DNA of 64,000 nucleotides from CAVQWH01 sp963717595. GTDB taxonomy: Bacteria > Patescibacteriota > Saccharimonadia > Saccharimonadales > Saccharimonadaceae. Of the stretch, positions 33,017-41,839 are shown piece after piece. The position numbers and the translations under genes are program-made. The stretch is from contig CAVQWH010000002.1 of the NCBI GenBank assembly GCA_963717595.1, forward strand, positions 52,612-116,611. Direction: 5' to 3'. Each line of letters begins with the position of its first letter. Position 1 is the first letter of the stretch. The notes under the pieces were generated by a model. It was given only the letters and a program-made list of their open reading frames with translations, was not told where the DNA came from and searched no databases.

Positions 33017-33648
33017 TGGGCGAAAAAGTAAATCCTATTAGTATGCGTTTGCAGCTTCATAAAAATTGGCGTTCACGTTGGTTTACCGGTAAACGCCAGT
33101 ATTCTGAGTGGTTAGCTCAGGACATTAAGATTCGCCATTTAATTGAAGAGCGTTTTAAGGCTCGCCCAACTATTGATATGGTTGAAATTGAGCGCTCAGC
33201 AAACTTAGTTACCATAACTATCCATACCGCAAAGGCTGGAGTTGTAATTGGCAAGGGTGGAGCAGGTGCAACCGAGCTTAAGGAAGAAATCCAAAAGTTA
33301 GTAGACCAACCAGTGCGTATAAACATTGAGAGTGTAAAACGCCCAGAACTATCTGCCAAGCTGGTGGCTGAAAATATAGCTCATCAGCTAGAGCGACGTA
33401 TTAATTTCCGCAGAGCAGTGAAAATGACAGCCCAAAATACCATGAATGCCGGTGCCAAAGGTGTGCGCATAGAGGTAGCAGGACGATTAAACGGCGCTGA
33501 AATGAGTCGCCGCGAAAAGACGATTCGCGGTAGCGTTCCTTTGCATACGCTAAGAGCTGATATTGACTATCACTTGGCTAAAGCCAAAACCCCGGACGGA
33601 ATTATTGGCGTAAAAGTCTGGATTCATAAAGGGGAGCGAAGCGAGTAA
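33016..33648 (+). CDS. rpsC: Ribosomal protein uS3
   Basis: The 210-aa protein has an N-terminal MGEKVNPISMRLQLHKNWRS, a KH domain with VIGKGGAGATELKEEI and a C-terminal S3 domain (GAEMSRREKTIRGSVPLHTLRADIDY). The start overlaps the rplV stop by one base. It forms the mRNA entry site of the 30S. Confidence 0.97.
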   Translation: MGEKVNPISMRLQLHKNWRSRWFTGKRQYSEWLAQDIKIRHLIEERFKARPTIDMVEIERSANLVTITIHTAKAGVVIGKGGAGATELKEEIQKLVDQPVRINIESVKRPELSAKLVAENIAHQLERRINFRRAVKMTAQNTMNAGAKGVRIEVAGRLNGAEMSRREKTIRGSVPLHTLRADIDYHLAKAKTPDGIIGVKVWIHKGERSE

Positions 33649-33651
33649 GAT

Positions 33652-34065
33652 ATGTTATTACCTAAGAAAACCAAATTCCGTAAGATTCGAAAGGGTAAAA
33701 ACAGAGGCATTGCTACTAAAGGCCACTATATTGCTTTTGGTGACTACGCTTTACAGAGCCTCGAAAACGAACGTATTACTAGCCGCCAAATTGAATCAGC
33801 TCGCCAGGCTATGACACGCTATATTAAGCGAGGCGGAAAAATTTGGATTCGTATATTTCCCCACACAGCTGTTACCCGCAAGCCTCAAGACGTAAAAATG
33901 GGAAGTGGTAAAGGCAATCCGGAGTTCTTTGTGGCTAAGGTTAAAACAGGCACCGTACTTTTTGAAATGAAGGGTGTTAGTGAAGAGTTGGCGCGGGAAG
34001 CAATGCGTCTGGCTAGCCATAAACTACCAGTTAAAACACGCTTTATAAAACGGGAGGAGGCGTAA
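33652..34065 (+). CDS. rplP: Ribosomal protein uL16
   Basis: 137 aa, the usual size. MLLPKKTKFRKIRKGKNRG, GDYALQSLENERIT and RKPQDVKMGSGKGNPEFFVAKV are diagnostic. It helps position tRNA at the A site. Confidence 0.97.
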   Translation: MLLPKKTKFRKIRKGKNRGIATKGHYIAFGDYALQSLENERITSRQIESARQAMTRYIKRGGKIWIRIFPHTAVTRKPQDVKMGSGKGNPEFFVAKVKTGTVLFEMKGVSEELAREAMRLASHKLPVKTRFIKREEA

Positions 34066-34066
34066 C

Positions 34067-34279
34067 ATGGCTAAGAAAAACACTGATGCGCCAGTAACGG
34101 TAGAAAACCTGCAAGTTGAATTGGATAAAACTAAACAAGAGCTCAGCGAGGCTAGGCTTTCCCATGCTGCACGAGAGCTTGCTAACCCTAGACGATTAAC
34201 TGAGTTGCGACGTCAAATAGCACGTCTTAACACTAAGATCACCCAAACTCAATATGCAGCTAATAAGGAGCAATCATAA
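34067..34279 (+). CDS. rpmC: Ribosomal protein uL29
   Basis: The 70-aa helical-hairpin protein has ELDKTKQELSEARLSHAARELANPRRLTELRRQIARLNT. It starts 4 nt after the rplP stop codon's last base and lies near the tunnel exit. Confidence 0.93.
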   Translation: MAKKNTDAPVTVENLQVELDKTKQELSEARLSHAARELANPRRLTELRRQIARLNTKITQTQYAANKEQS

Positions 34280-34557
34280 TGGCTAATAAAATAATTGGTA
34301 TAGTGAGTTCTAGCGCTCAAGATAAAACAATCGTAGTTACGACTACCCGTCGTGAAACTCATCCTTTATATGGAAAACAATACACTATTACCCGTAAATT
34401 TACAGCCCATGATGAGAAAAATCAGGCCAAACGAGGCGATAGGGTAGAGCTAGAACATGCACGCCCTTTCAGTAAAACTAAAAGTCTTAAACTTACTAAA
34501 GTACTTGAAACCGGCCATGAAGCCGTAGAACTTAAAGACGAGGAGGCGAGCTCATGA
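34279..34557 (+). CDS. rpsQ: Ribosomal protein uS17
   Basis: The 92-aa OB-fold protein has IIGIVSSSAQDKTIVVTTTRRETHPLYGKQ and KRGDRVELEHARPFSKTK. It overlaps rpmC by one base and rplN by four. Confidence 0.96.
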   Translation: MANKIIGIVSSSAQDKTIVVTTTRRETHPLYGKQYTITRKFTAHDEKNQAKRGDRVELEHARPFSKTKSLKLTKVLETGHEAVELKDEEASS

Positions 34558-34895
34558 TACAGCAAGAATCTCGTCTAAAAGTGGCTGACAACAGCGGCGC
34601 TAGAGAAATTCTTTGCATACGAGTGCTTGGCGGAACTAAGCGTCGTTATGCACATGTTGGTGACGTAATTGTAGCCACAGTTAAGGAAGCCAATCCTAGT
34701 GGTAACGTTAAGAAGAAAAGCGTGGTTAAAGCTGTGGTAGTGCGGACAGTTGATAGAATACAACGTAAAGACGGTAGCACCATTAGGTTTGATGATAATG
34801 CAGCAGTCATTTTAGATGACGAAAAGCAACCCAGAGCTACCCGTGTGTTTGGCCGGTGCCTCGAGAACTCAGAGAAAAAGGTTATAACAAAATAA
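34554..34895 (+). CDS. rplN: Ribosomal protein uL14
   Basis: 113 aa, slightly short of the usual 122. MIQQESRLKVADNSGAREILCIRVLGG and GDVIVATVKEANP are typical. It forms part of the inter-subunit bridge. GAGGCGAG precedes the ATG. Confidence 0.96.
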   Translation: MIQQESRLKVADNSGAREILCIRVLGGTKRRYAHVGDVIVATVKEANPSGNVKKKSVVKAVVVRTVDRIQRKDGSTIRFDDNAAVILDDEKQPRATRVFGRCLENSEKKVITK

Positions 34896-34922
34896 TTAGC
34901 TTAGCGCCAGAGGTACTTTAAG

Positions 34923-35246
34923 ATGGCTATGAAGATTAAAAAAGGCGATACAGTACAAGTCAACTCAGGTAACCATAAAGGTAAGGTTGCTGAGGTGGTC
35001 ACTATTCTGCCAACCAAAAATAAAGTTTTACTTAAAGGTATTGGTGAACGTAAACGTCACGTAAGTGCTAATCAAATGAATCCACGCGGTGGCAAGAAAG
35101 ACATTCACTTGCCTATAGATATCAGCAATATAAGTTTGGTGGTCGACAAATCTGGCACAAAGACTAGCCGTGTTGGGTGGCTAACGAAGCCTAGCGGTGA
35201 AAAAATTAGAGTAGCGCGCCAGCTAAAAAACAAGGAGATTAAATAA
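34923..35246 (+). CDS. rplX: Ribosomal protein uL24
   Basis: The 107-aa protein has a KOW motif, KKGDTVQVNSGNHKGKVAEV. ATG 34929 is a possible alternative start that would drop two residues. It is an assembly initiator of the 50S. Confidence 0.95.
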   Translation: MAMKIKKGDTVQVNSGNHKGKVAEVVTILPTKNKVLLKGIGERKRHVSANQMNPRGGKKDIHLPIDISNISLVVDKSGTKTSRVGWLTKPSGEKIRVARQLKNKEIK

Positions 35247-35830
35247 TGAATAAAAAAATTAACTCCACTGTTGTCACACCGAGACTCAAACAGCTTTATC
35301 AAACCAAGTTTATTAGTGAGCTACAAAAGGAGCTTGAACTTAAGAACCCTCATCAAGTACCAAAGCTAGAAAAAATTGTAGTAAGCAGCGGTATCGGTAA
35401 ACATAAAGATGACAAAAGATACCACGAGCTGGTTAGTACCAATATACGTAAAATTACAGGCCAGCAGCCTGTAGATAAAATGGCTCGTAAAAGTATCGCC
35501 GGATTCAAAATTCGTGCCGGCATGAACCGAGTTGGTATAAGTGTAATTCTGCGTAACGCTCACATGTATGAATTTTTAGACCGTCTCATCAACATTGTGC
35601 TGCCACGCGTTCGTGACTTCCATGGTGTAGGAGCCAAAGGCTTCGATAAAAGCGGAAACTATAACCTAGGAATTACCGAACAATCAGTCTTTCCGGAGCT
35701 TACATTTGAAGATACTGCCACTTTACATGGCCTACAGGTAACCATAGTAATTAATAGTAGCGGCCCCGAACAATCAAAAGCATTGCTTGAAAAGTTCGGT
35801 ATGCCGTTTGAGAAAGGAGGCAAAAGTTAA
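35246..35830 (+). CDS. rplE: Ribosomal protein uL5
   Basis: 194 aa. KLEKIVVSSGIGKHKDDKRY, ARKSIAGFKIRAGMNRVGI and RVRDFHGVGAKGFDKSGNYNLGI are diagnostic. It binds 5S rRNA in the central protuberance. Confidence 0.97.
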   Translation: MNKKINSTVVTPRLKQLYQTKFISELQKELELKNPHQVPKLEKIVVSSGIGKHKDDKRYHELVSTNIRKITGQQPVDKMARKSIAGFKIRAGMNRVGISVILRNAHMYEFLDRLINIVLPRVRDFHGVGAKGFDKSGNYNLGITEQSVFPELTFEDTATLHGLQVTIVINSSGPEQSKALLEKFGMPFEKGGKS

Positions 35831-36099
35831 TGGCCAAAAAATCTATTATCGCACGAGACTTAAAACGTAAAAAACTAATTGAACGTTATGCTAAAAAACG
35901 TGCTGAACTAAAAGCAGCAGGTGATATGGAAGGGCTAGCTAAGTTGCCTCGCAATTCAAGCCCTACTAGATGGAATAACCGCTGTAATGAGACAGGGCGT
36001 CCTAGGGCTTACATGCGTCGATTTGGTTTAAGTAGAATTAGTTTCCGGGAACACGCCTCTAAAGGTGAAATTCCTGGCATAACAAAGAGTAGCTGGTAA
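35830..36099 (+). CDS. rpsN: Ribosomal protein uS14, zinc-free form
   Basis: 89 aa, the long C-minus form: no CxxC pairs where zinc S14 has them, with LPRNSSPTRWNNRCNETGRPR and the C-terminal FGLSRISFREHASKGEIPG. The only Cys is the isolated one in NNRCN. Confidence 0.96.
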   Translation: MAKKSIIARDLKRKKLIERYAKKRAELKAAGDMEGLAKLPRNSSPTRWNNRCNETGRPRAYMRRFGLSRISFREHASKGEIPGITKSSW

Positions 36100-36117
36100 A
36101 GGAGCAGGGAGAATATT

Positions 36118-36519
36118 ATGTCAATACAATCAACCGATCCAATAGCCGATATGTTAACTCGTATTCGTAATGCAGCCTTGGTGGGTAAGAATGAAATAAG
36201 TCTGCCAACTAGTAAGCTTAAGGTTACCGTTGCTAAAGAATTGCAAAAAGCTGGCTATGTCACTAAAGTTGACTTGAAAAAAGCTTCGCCGCGCGATTAC
36301 CTAGTTATAACTATTAATGAGCCTGGCAGTAATTCAAAGATTACAGAAATTTCCAAAGTTAGCCGACCAGGCCGTCGAGTTTATGCCGGAGCCAGTGAAA
36401 TCCCTAAAGTTAAAAATGGTCGTGGAATCGTTTTAGTCAGCACCAGCCGAGGTATCATGACAGGCCAAGAGGCAATAAAGCAACGTCTTGGCGGCGAATT
36501 ATTGTGTAAGGTTTATTAA
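36118..36519 (+). CDS. rpsH: Ribosomal protein uS8
   Basis: 133 aa. DPIADMLTRIRNAALVGK at the N-terminus and GRGIVLVSTSRGIMTGQEA near the C-terminus are the S8 signatures. In E. coli S8 represses the spc operon. Confidence 0.97.
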   Translation: MSIQSTDPIADMLTRIRNAALVGKNEISLPTSKLKVTVAKELQKAGYVTKVDLKKASPRDYLVITINEPGSNSKITEISKVSRPGRRVYAGASEIPKVKNGRGIVLVSTSRGIMTGQEAIKQRLGGELLCKVY

Positions 36520-36541
36520 AAATATTTAATAAGGAGATACT

Positions 36542-37078
36542 ATGAGTCGAATCGGAAAACTACCCATTGAGATCCCATCGGGCGTGACAATCACGGTTGA
36601 CTCTAACGTTATTCAGGTAGAAGGTCCGAAAGGTATCCTAAGACAAAATTTATTGCCTGAAGTCACCGTTAAAGTCGAAGATAGTAAGCTAACTGTAGAC
36701 CGTAAAAACGATAGCAAGCTAGCTAAATCTCAACATGGATTAATGCGTAGTCTAGTAAATAATATGGCGCTAGGTGTAACTAAGGGATTTGAGAAAAAGC
36801 TAGAAGTTAATGGAGTCGGCTTTCGTGTAAATGGCGGTGGACAACAGATAGAAATGGCGCTGGGATTTTCTCATCCTGTAAAGTATCAAGCGCCTGAAGG
36901 CATTGACCTGAAAGTCGAAAAGCTAAACATTACCGTCAGCGGCATAGATAAACAAAAAGTCGGCCAAGTAGCGGCTGAAATTCGTAGCTTACGAAAACCA
37001 GAACCCTACAAAGGCAAAGGTATTAAATATGCAGATGAACAGATTCTCCGCAAGGCTGGAAAGGCAGGTAAAGTATGA
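36542..37078 (+). CDS. rplF: Ribosomal protein uL6
   Basis: 178 aa. MSRIGKLPIEIPSGVTI and the C-terminal signature PEPYKGKGIKYADE are clear, with two L6 repeats. AAGGAG precedes the ATG. It overlaps rplR by four bases. Confidence 0.97.
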   Translation: MSRIGKLPIEIPSGVTITVDSNVIQVEGPKGILRQNLLPEVTVKVEDSKLTVDRKNDSKLAKSQHGLMRSLVNNMALGVTKGFEKKLEVNGVGFRVNGGGQQIEMALGFSHPVKYQAPEGIDLKVEKLNITVSGIDKQKVGQVAAEIRSLRKPEPYKGKGIKYADEQILRKAGKAGKV

Positions 37079-37428
37079 GCAACTTAACTAAAAAAATATT
37101 AGGGCGTAATTTACGCAAACGACGGGTGCGTGCGCGAATAAGTGGTACTGCCGAAAGACCACGCCTCACTGTGACTATCAGTAATTTGCACGTTAATGCT
37201 CAATTAATAAACGATGACAAACAACAAACCCTAATTTCCGCAACCACAGTTGGGACTAAGCAAACAGGATCGCTAAGCGAAAAGGCAGCATGGGTAGGAA
37301 CCGAGATTGCTAAAAAAGCCAAGAAGGCTAAAATTAAAGCAGTGGCATTTGATAGAAACGGCAGAAAGTATGCTGGTCGTCTCAAAGCGCTTGCCGAGGC
37401 AGTTCGTAAAGAAGGGATTGAGGTTTAA
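37075..37428 (+). CDS. rplR: Ribosomal protein uL18
   Basis: 117 aa. RKRRVRARISGTAERPRLTV at the N-terminus and VAFDRNGRKYAGRLKALAEAVRKEGIEV at the C-terminus. It binds 5S rRNA. Confidence 0.96.
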   Translation: MSNLTKKILGRNLRKRRVRARISGTAERPRLTVTISNLHVNAQLINDDKQQTLISATTVGTKQTGSLSEKAAWVGTEIAKKAKKAKIKAVAFDRNGRKYAGRLKALAEAVRKEGIEV

Positions 37429-37429
37429 T

Positions 37430-38002
37430 ATGGCAGATAATAAGTCTAGCAAAGCTACAGCAGCTAAACCAGACAACACCATCAAACCGTCTGGTTTAGG
37501 CGAAAAGCAGTTTCAAGAACAAGTCATTAGTATTGACCGTATTGCTCGTGTGGTAAAAGGTGGCCGAAGGTTCCGTTTTAAGGCGCTAGTAGTGGTAGGA
37601 GATGGTAAAACTAAAGTTGGCATTGGCGTTAGTAAGGGTCAAGATGTCCAAGCCGCTGTTACAAAAGCTACTCAGGTAGCTAAAAAGAACCTTATTACTA
37701 TTCCTATAGCAAATTCGACCATTCCTCATGATGTTGAAGTTAAGTTTGGGGGAGCAAGAGTAATGATGAAGCCGGCTGCACCAGGTACTGGTATTATCGC
37801 TGGTGGTGCAGTAAGAACTATTATTGGAGTAACGGGAGTTCATAACCTTTTGACTAAGTCATTAGGCTCAAGCAATAAAGTTAATATAGCTTACGCCACC
37901 ATCAAAGCTTTGAAAAGCTTAGTCCCAGCTGATAAATGGATAAATCCTCCACAGCCAGTTAAAAAACCTGTTAAATCTAAGCCTGTAGGTAAAAAATCAT
38001 GA
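37430..38002 (+). CDS. rpsE: Ribosomal protein uS5
   Basis: From ATG 37430, one base after the rplR stop, the protein has 190 aa: the S5 dsRBD-like FQEQVISIDRIARVVKGGRRFRF and GTGIIAGGAVRTIIGVTGVHN. An upstream in-frame ATG inside rplR is rejected. The tail is basic and Pro-rich. Confidence 0.96.
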   Translation: MADNKSSKATAAKPDNTIKPSGLGEKQFQEQVISIDRIARVVKGGRRFRFKALVVVGDGKTKVGIGVSKGQDVQAAVTKATQVAKKNLITIPIANSTIPHDVEVKFGGARVMMKPAAPGTGIIAGGAVRTIIGVTGVHNLLTKSLGSSNKVNIAYATIKALKSLVPADKWINPPQPVKKPVKSKPVGKKS

Positions 38003-38475
38003 CTAAATATCACCAGTTACAAGTAAGTAAGAACCGTAGCAAAAAACGCGTAGGGCGGGGTATTAGTGCGGGCCAAGGTAAAACCGCTGGACGCGGTACC
38101 AAAGGCCAACTTTCTCGCACGGGCAACAAACTACGTGCTACATTTATGGGCGGCCAAAGAGCTTTAGTGCAAGCTATCCCTAAAAAACGTGGTTTTAAGA
38201 GCTTGCGTGTGCCAGCGCAGGTAATTTACCTAGATCAATTGTCTGCTTTTAAGAACAAAACGGTGGATAATCACGCTTTATTTGAAGCAGGTCTAATTTC
38301 TACGCCATACCACAGCACCAAAGTGATTATGCGCGGCAAACTAGATGACAAAGTAAGCGTTAAGCTTCAGGCGGCTTCAAGTAGCGTTCAGTCTGCTATC
38401 ACTAAAGCCGGTGGTAACTTTGAAGCCGTACCAACGCCGCTTCCGCCTAGTACAAAAGCTAAGAAAGAAAAATAA
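37999..38475 (+). CDS. rplO: Ribosomal protein uL15
   Basis: 158 aa. RSKKRVGRGISAGQGKTAGRGTKGQ is the N-terminal L15 signature. It overlaps rpsE by four bases. No rpmD (uL30) lies between rpsE and rplO, a feature shared by CPR bacteria. Confidence 0.96.
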   Translation: MTKYHQLQVSKNRSKKRVGRGISAGQGKTAGRGTKGQLSRTGNKLRATFMGGQRALVQAIPKKRGFKSLRVPAQVIYLDQLSAFKNKTVDNHALFEAGLISTPYHSTKVIMRGKLDDKVSVKLQAASSSVQSAITKAGGNFEAVPTPLPPSTKAKKEK

Positions 38476-38505
38476 CGCTACAATCAATAGTAAAGAGGGT
38501 AAAAC

Positions 38506-39921
38506 GTGAATTGGAAAACAATCTTTAAATCTCTAAAGAGCGGCGACATGCGCAAACGCTTGCTTATAGTGCTTGGTATATTTGTAGCCTATAGATTCCT
38601 AGCTCATATTCCAGTGCCTTTGGCTGAACCAACCCAACTTAGAAGCATTATTGATAGTGTAGTTAACAGCTCTGATTTTGGCGGATTCATTAACCTGCTT
38701 AGTGGCGGCGCCTTAGCTAGCTTTTCTATAGTTTTAGTGGGCTTAGGGCCATATATCACAGCATCAATTATCACTCAGCTCATGACTAAAGCCGTGCCTA
38801 AACTTGAAGAGTTGCACAAAGACGGAGAATCTGGCAGGAGAAAAATCAATCAATGGACACGAATAATTGCCTTGCCTTTAGCTATAGTTCAGTCTATTGC
38901 TTTTATATTTATATTGCGTCAAACAGTCTTAGCCGGTAACACTACGGCGCTGAACAACACCACTCCGATAGAGTGGATAGTAGCGGTAACTGCAATGACC
39001 GCAGGATCTATGCTTCTGATGTGGTTCGGCGAGTTAATTACAGAACAGGGAGTTGGCAATGGTATTAGTTTGTTAATATTCGCAGGTATCATAAGCCAGA
39101 TGCCAAAAACACTCAGTTCCCTTGGCTCAGCTTTAACAGATGTTCCTAACGACGCTTCAAAACTCCACATTTTTAACTGGTTTACTTTGCCCATTAACGG
39201 CTTAGCATTTTGGATTATTTTAGGTATAGCTGCAGTAGCCTTGTTGGTTCTTTATCTGCTGGTAAAAATAAACGAAGCCCAAAGAGTGATTAATATTAGC
39301 TACGCCAAAAGAGTGCAGGGTAACAGTGCGTACGGAGGCGTTACTAGCATCTTGCCAGTGAAGCTCATTACCGCTGGGGTAATTCCAGTTATTTTTGCAG
39401 TTGCTTTCTTGTCCTTACCCGCTTTTCTAGGCCAGGTTCTCAAGGCCTCTCACAATCCTAGCTATGCTGATTTAGCTAATAATTTGGTCAAATGGTTCCA
39501 AGCTCCACAACCTGGCAACATTGGCACCGCCGGCTGGGAATCACTTATATACCCAGTCAGCTATTTCGTTTTAGTAGTAGCCTTTACTTACTTCTACACA
39601 GGGATTGTATTTAACGCTAACGAGATAGCTGAAAACTTACAAAAACAAGGGGGATTCATTGCTAACATCAGGCCAGGGATTAGTACTGAAAAGTACTTAC
39701 GCAGAGTAGTAAATCGCCTTACTTTATTCGGTTCAATCGCGCTAGGCATTATCGCCATTCTGCCTTTTGTGGGTGAGTATATATTCACTCAATTAGGGAT
39801 CAATGCATCTAACCTAGCAATAGGCGGCACAGGCTTATTGATCGTAGTTACAGTAGCTCTTGAAAGCCTGCGGCAAATAAATTCCCGTGCCCTGATGGTA
39901 ACCTACGACGAGTATAGATAG
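38506..39921 (+). CDS. secY: Preprotein translocase subunit SecY
   Basis: The 471-aa channel protein has ten predicted helices: MRKRLLIVLGIFVAYRFLAHIPVP, the plug region GGALASFSIVLVGLGPYITASI, GNGISLLIFAGI and, late, the cytosolic loop GGFIANIRPG followed by STEKYLRRVVNR. It starts at GTG after AGAGGG. It translocates Sec substrates such as the prepilin and surface protein here. Confidence 0.97.
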   Translation: MNWKTIFKSLKSGDMRKRLLIVLGIFVAYRFLAHIPVPLAEPTQLRSIIDSVVNSSDFGGFINLLSGGALASFSIVLVGLGPYITASIITQLMTKAVPKLEELHKDGESGRRKINQWTRIIALPLAIVQSIAFIFILRQTVLAGNTTALNNTTPIEWIVAVTAMTAGSMLLMWFGELITEQGVGNGISLLIFAGIISQMPKTLSSLGSALTDVPNDASKLHIFNWFTLPINGLAFWIILGIAAVALLVLYLLVKINEAQRVINISYAKRVQGNSAYGGVTSILPVKLITAGVIPVIFAVAFLSLPAFLGQVLKASHNPSYADLANNLVKWFQAPQPGNIGTAGWESLIYPVSYFVLVVAFTYFYTGIVFNANEIAENLQKQGGFIANIRPGISTEKYLRRVVNRLTLFGSIALGIIAILPFVGEYIFTQLGINASNLAIGGTGLLIVVTVALESLRQINSRALMVTYDEYR

Positions 39922-39936
39922 AAGGCTGAGTTGGCT

Positions 39937-40941
39937 ATGGCGATTCGCGAACTTACCACAGCCGAATATGAAGAAGCTGCTAGGCTAATCAAAGGCAATT
40001 TCCCTATAGAACAGGCTCCGCCTTGGTTAGAATTTGATGCCAAATTACCTGAACGCCAATCCCTAGGTTTATTTGCTTATTATAGCCAAAAATCTAGCAC
40101 TCCATTAGCTATATTTTCTGCTACCAAATACACCCAACCTCAATACAAGCTAGTTTGGATTAAACACGGACCGTTATGGACTAAGGAGCCTGGTATTAGT
40201 GAACTAAAGGAGTTTGTTAATGATCTGAAAGAGTTTATTGGCAAAAACGCCCCAGATGTTACTTTTGTCCGTTTAAACTTGCCTACGGAACCGAACGCAA
40301 CTGCCCGCCCGTCAATACACAATGTAATGTATGACCAAACCGTCATAATTGATTTAACAAAAAGCGACGAAGAACGATTGGCAGATATGACTCAAAGTGG
40401 CCGACGCGCCCTAAGAAAAGCCTGGAAAGTATCTTTAGATACTGAAGAACTGAACAAAGTTACTGATAAAAATTTTATAAATCTATACGCGATTCTACAG
40501 GAAACCGCCTCGAGAGATGGCTTCGGTATTCACCCTAAGAAGTTATACCTCACGATGCTCTCATCCCTAGGTAAAAATGCACGATTGTTTGTCATATATC
40601 ATAAAAAACAGCCTCTAGCGTGGGCTATTATCACCACTTACAATCAAAATGCTGTCTACTACTACGGCGCTAGCAGTCAGCAAGCCAGACAACTTAATGC
40701 GCCCTACCAACTTCATTGGGATATTATGCAGAAACTTAAAAAAGAAGGTTTAAAAACCTACGATTTTATGGGGATAGCTAGTTCCAGCAATCTACATCTT
40801 AAAAATGTTTCTGTATTCAAAGAGAAATTCTCTCGCACCATCGTAAGCGTAGCTCCTAGCTATGACTTAGTCATGAAGCCAGCTCGCTACAAGCTACTGG
40901 ATTTAATGCGTAAGACCCGACGAAAAATACGTTTTATGTAA
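39937..40941 (+). CDS. FemAB-family aminoacyltransferase (peptidoglycan bridge type)
   Basis: From ATG 39937 the protein has 334 aa, with the FemX/FemAB double GNAT-like fold: QAPPWLEF near the N-terminus, QSGRRALRKAWK mid-way, GFGIHPKKLYLTML and YDFMGIASSSNLHLKNVSVFKEKF near the end. Such enzymes use aminoacyl-tRNA (Gly, Ala or Ser) to add residues to lipid-linked peptidoglycan precursors. It lies 15 bp after secY, where adk and map normally stand, and is probably co-transcribed with secY. The donor amino acid is unknown. Confidence 0.85.
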   Translation: MAIRELTTAEYEEAARLIKGNFPIEQAPPWLEFDAKLPERQSLGLFAYYSQKSSTPLAIFSATKYTQPQYKLVWIKHGPLWTKEPGISELKEFVNDLKEFIGKNAPDVTFVRLNLPTEPNATARPSIHNVMYDQTVIIDLTKSDEERLADMTQSGRRALRKAWKVSLDTEELNKVTDKNFINLYAILQETASRDGFGIHPKKLYLTMLSSLGKNARLFVIYHKKQPLAWAIITTYNQNAVYYYGASSQQARQLNAPYQLHWDIMQKLKKEGLKTYDFMGIASSSNLHLKNVSVFKEKFSRTIVSVAPSYDLVMKPARYKLLDLMRKTRRKIRFM

Positions 40942-41013
40942 CTTGATTTTTGTATTAAAAAATATACAATAAAAACAGGAGTGCCTAGACGTAGGCGATT
41001 TTTACAAAATCCC

Positions 41014-41042
41014 TTTACTTAGGTTGAATTGTTGTGTATAAT
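41014..41042 (+). promoter_or_regulatory. infA promoter
   Basis: TTTACT (41014-41019), a 17-nt spacer and TATAAT (41037-41042). The start codon at 41058 leaves a leader of only about 9 nt without a Shine-Dalgarno. Confidence 0.72.
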
Positions 41043-41057
41043 TTAACCTTGTAGTTT

Positions 41058-41282
41058 ATGGTCGCTCAAAAAGAAGTCATCAAATTAACGGGAACCGTGC
41101 TAGAGGCATTGCCTAATGCACAGTTCCGTGTTGAGCTAGAGAACGGCCATACAATAATCGCCCACGTATCAGGTAAAATGCGCAAGTATTATATCCGTTT
41201 AATACCAGGCGATAAAGTGGAAGTTGAGTTAACCCCGTACGATCTTACAAAGGGCAGAATCACTTTCCGCTTAAAAAGTTAA
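41058..41282 (+). CDS. infA: Translation initiation factor IF-1
   Basis: The 74-aa OB-fold protein has TGTVLEALPNAQFRVELENGHTIIAHVSGKMRKYYIRLIPGDKVEVELTPYD, very close to bacterial IF-1 throughout. It occupies the ribosomal A site during initiation. Its own promoter leaves almost no leader. Confidence 0.97.
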   Translation: MVAQKEVIKLTGTVLEALPNAQFRVELENGHTIIAHVSGKMRKYYIRLIPGDKVEVELTPYDLTKGRITFRLKS

Positions 41283-41322
41283 TAATAGTAAGGCTAGGTT
41301 TTACCTAGTTAAGGAGCGCCTA

Positions 41323-41439
41323 ATGAAGGTACGTGCCAGCGTCAAAAAAATTAGTCCAAGTGATAAGCTCGTTCGCCGTAAGGGGCGTTTATATATTATT
41401 AACAAAAAGAAGCCGCGTAATAAGCAGAGGCAGGGTTAA
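41323..41439 (+). CDS. rpmJ: Ribosomal protein bL36, zinc-free form
   Basis: The 38-aa protein reads MKVRASVKKISPSDKLVRRK and ends NKKKPRNKQRQG. The four zinc ligands (C-x2-C-x12-C-x4-H) are replaced, so it is the C-minus type. AAGGAG precedes the ATG. The stop overlaps the rpsM start by one base. Confidence 0.95.
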   Translation: MKVRASVKKISPSDKLVRRKGRLYIINKKKPRNKQRQG

Positions 41440-41825
41440 TGGCACGTATTGCTGGAGTAACTATCCCTTCAGAAAAACAAGTTGGCATCAGCCTAACTTA
41501 TATTTATGGTATTGGACCGTACTACGCAAAACAAATCCTACAAAGCGCTAAAGTAGACCCTACTACTCGTGTTAAAGATTTAAGCCAGGCTGAAGAACAA
41601 CGTATACGTTCAATAATAGACTCTGATTATACAGTGGAAGGCAACTTACATCGAAAAGTTACTACCAATATTAAGCGCTTGCGAGATACGGGAAGTTACC
41701 GTGGGTTAAGACACAAAAATAATTTGCCTAGCCGGGGACAGCGCACTAGAACTAATGCTAGAACTCGGCGCGGTAAAAAAGTAACCGTTGGCGGAACTAA
41801 AGTAAAAGCTCCAACTAAGACTTAA
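41439..41825 (+). CDS. rpsM: Ribosomal protein uS13
   Basis: 128 aa. MARIAGVTIPSEKQVGISLTYIYGIG and the C-terminal signature GQRTRTNARTRRGKK. 30S head protein. Confidence 0.97.
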   Translation: MARIAGVTIPSEKQVGISLTYIYGIGPYYAKQILQSAKVDPTTRVKDLSQAEEQRIRSIIDSDYTVEGNLHRKVTTNIKRLRDTGSYRGLRHKNNLPSRGQRTRTNARTRRGKKVTVGGTKVKAPTKT

Positions 41826-41839
41826 TTAAGAAAGATATC

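Noticed and set aside
37429..38000. A missing uL30 gene between rpsE and rplO
   Set aside because: rpsE and rplO overlap by four bases, so there is no room; absence is typical of CPR bacteria.
41333..41551. 72-codon plus-strand ORF starting near rpmJ
   Set aside because: Out-of-frame over rpmJ and the rpsM start; the real genes there are bL36 and uS13.
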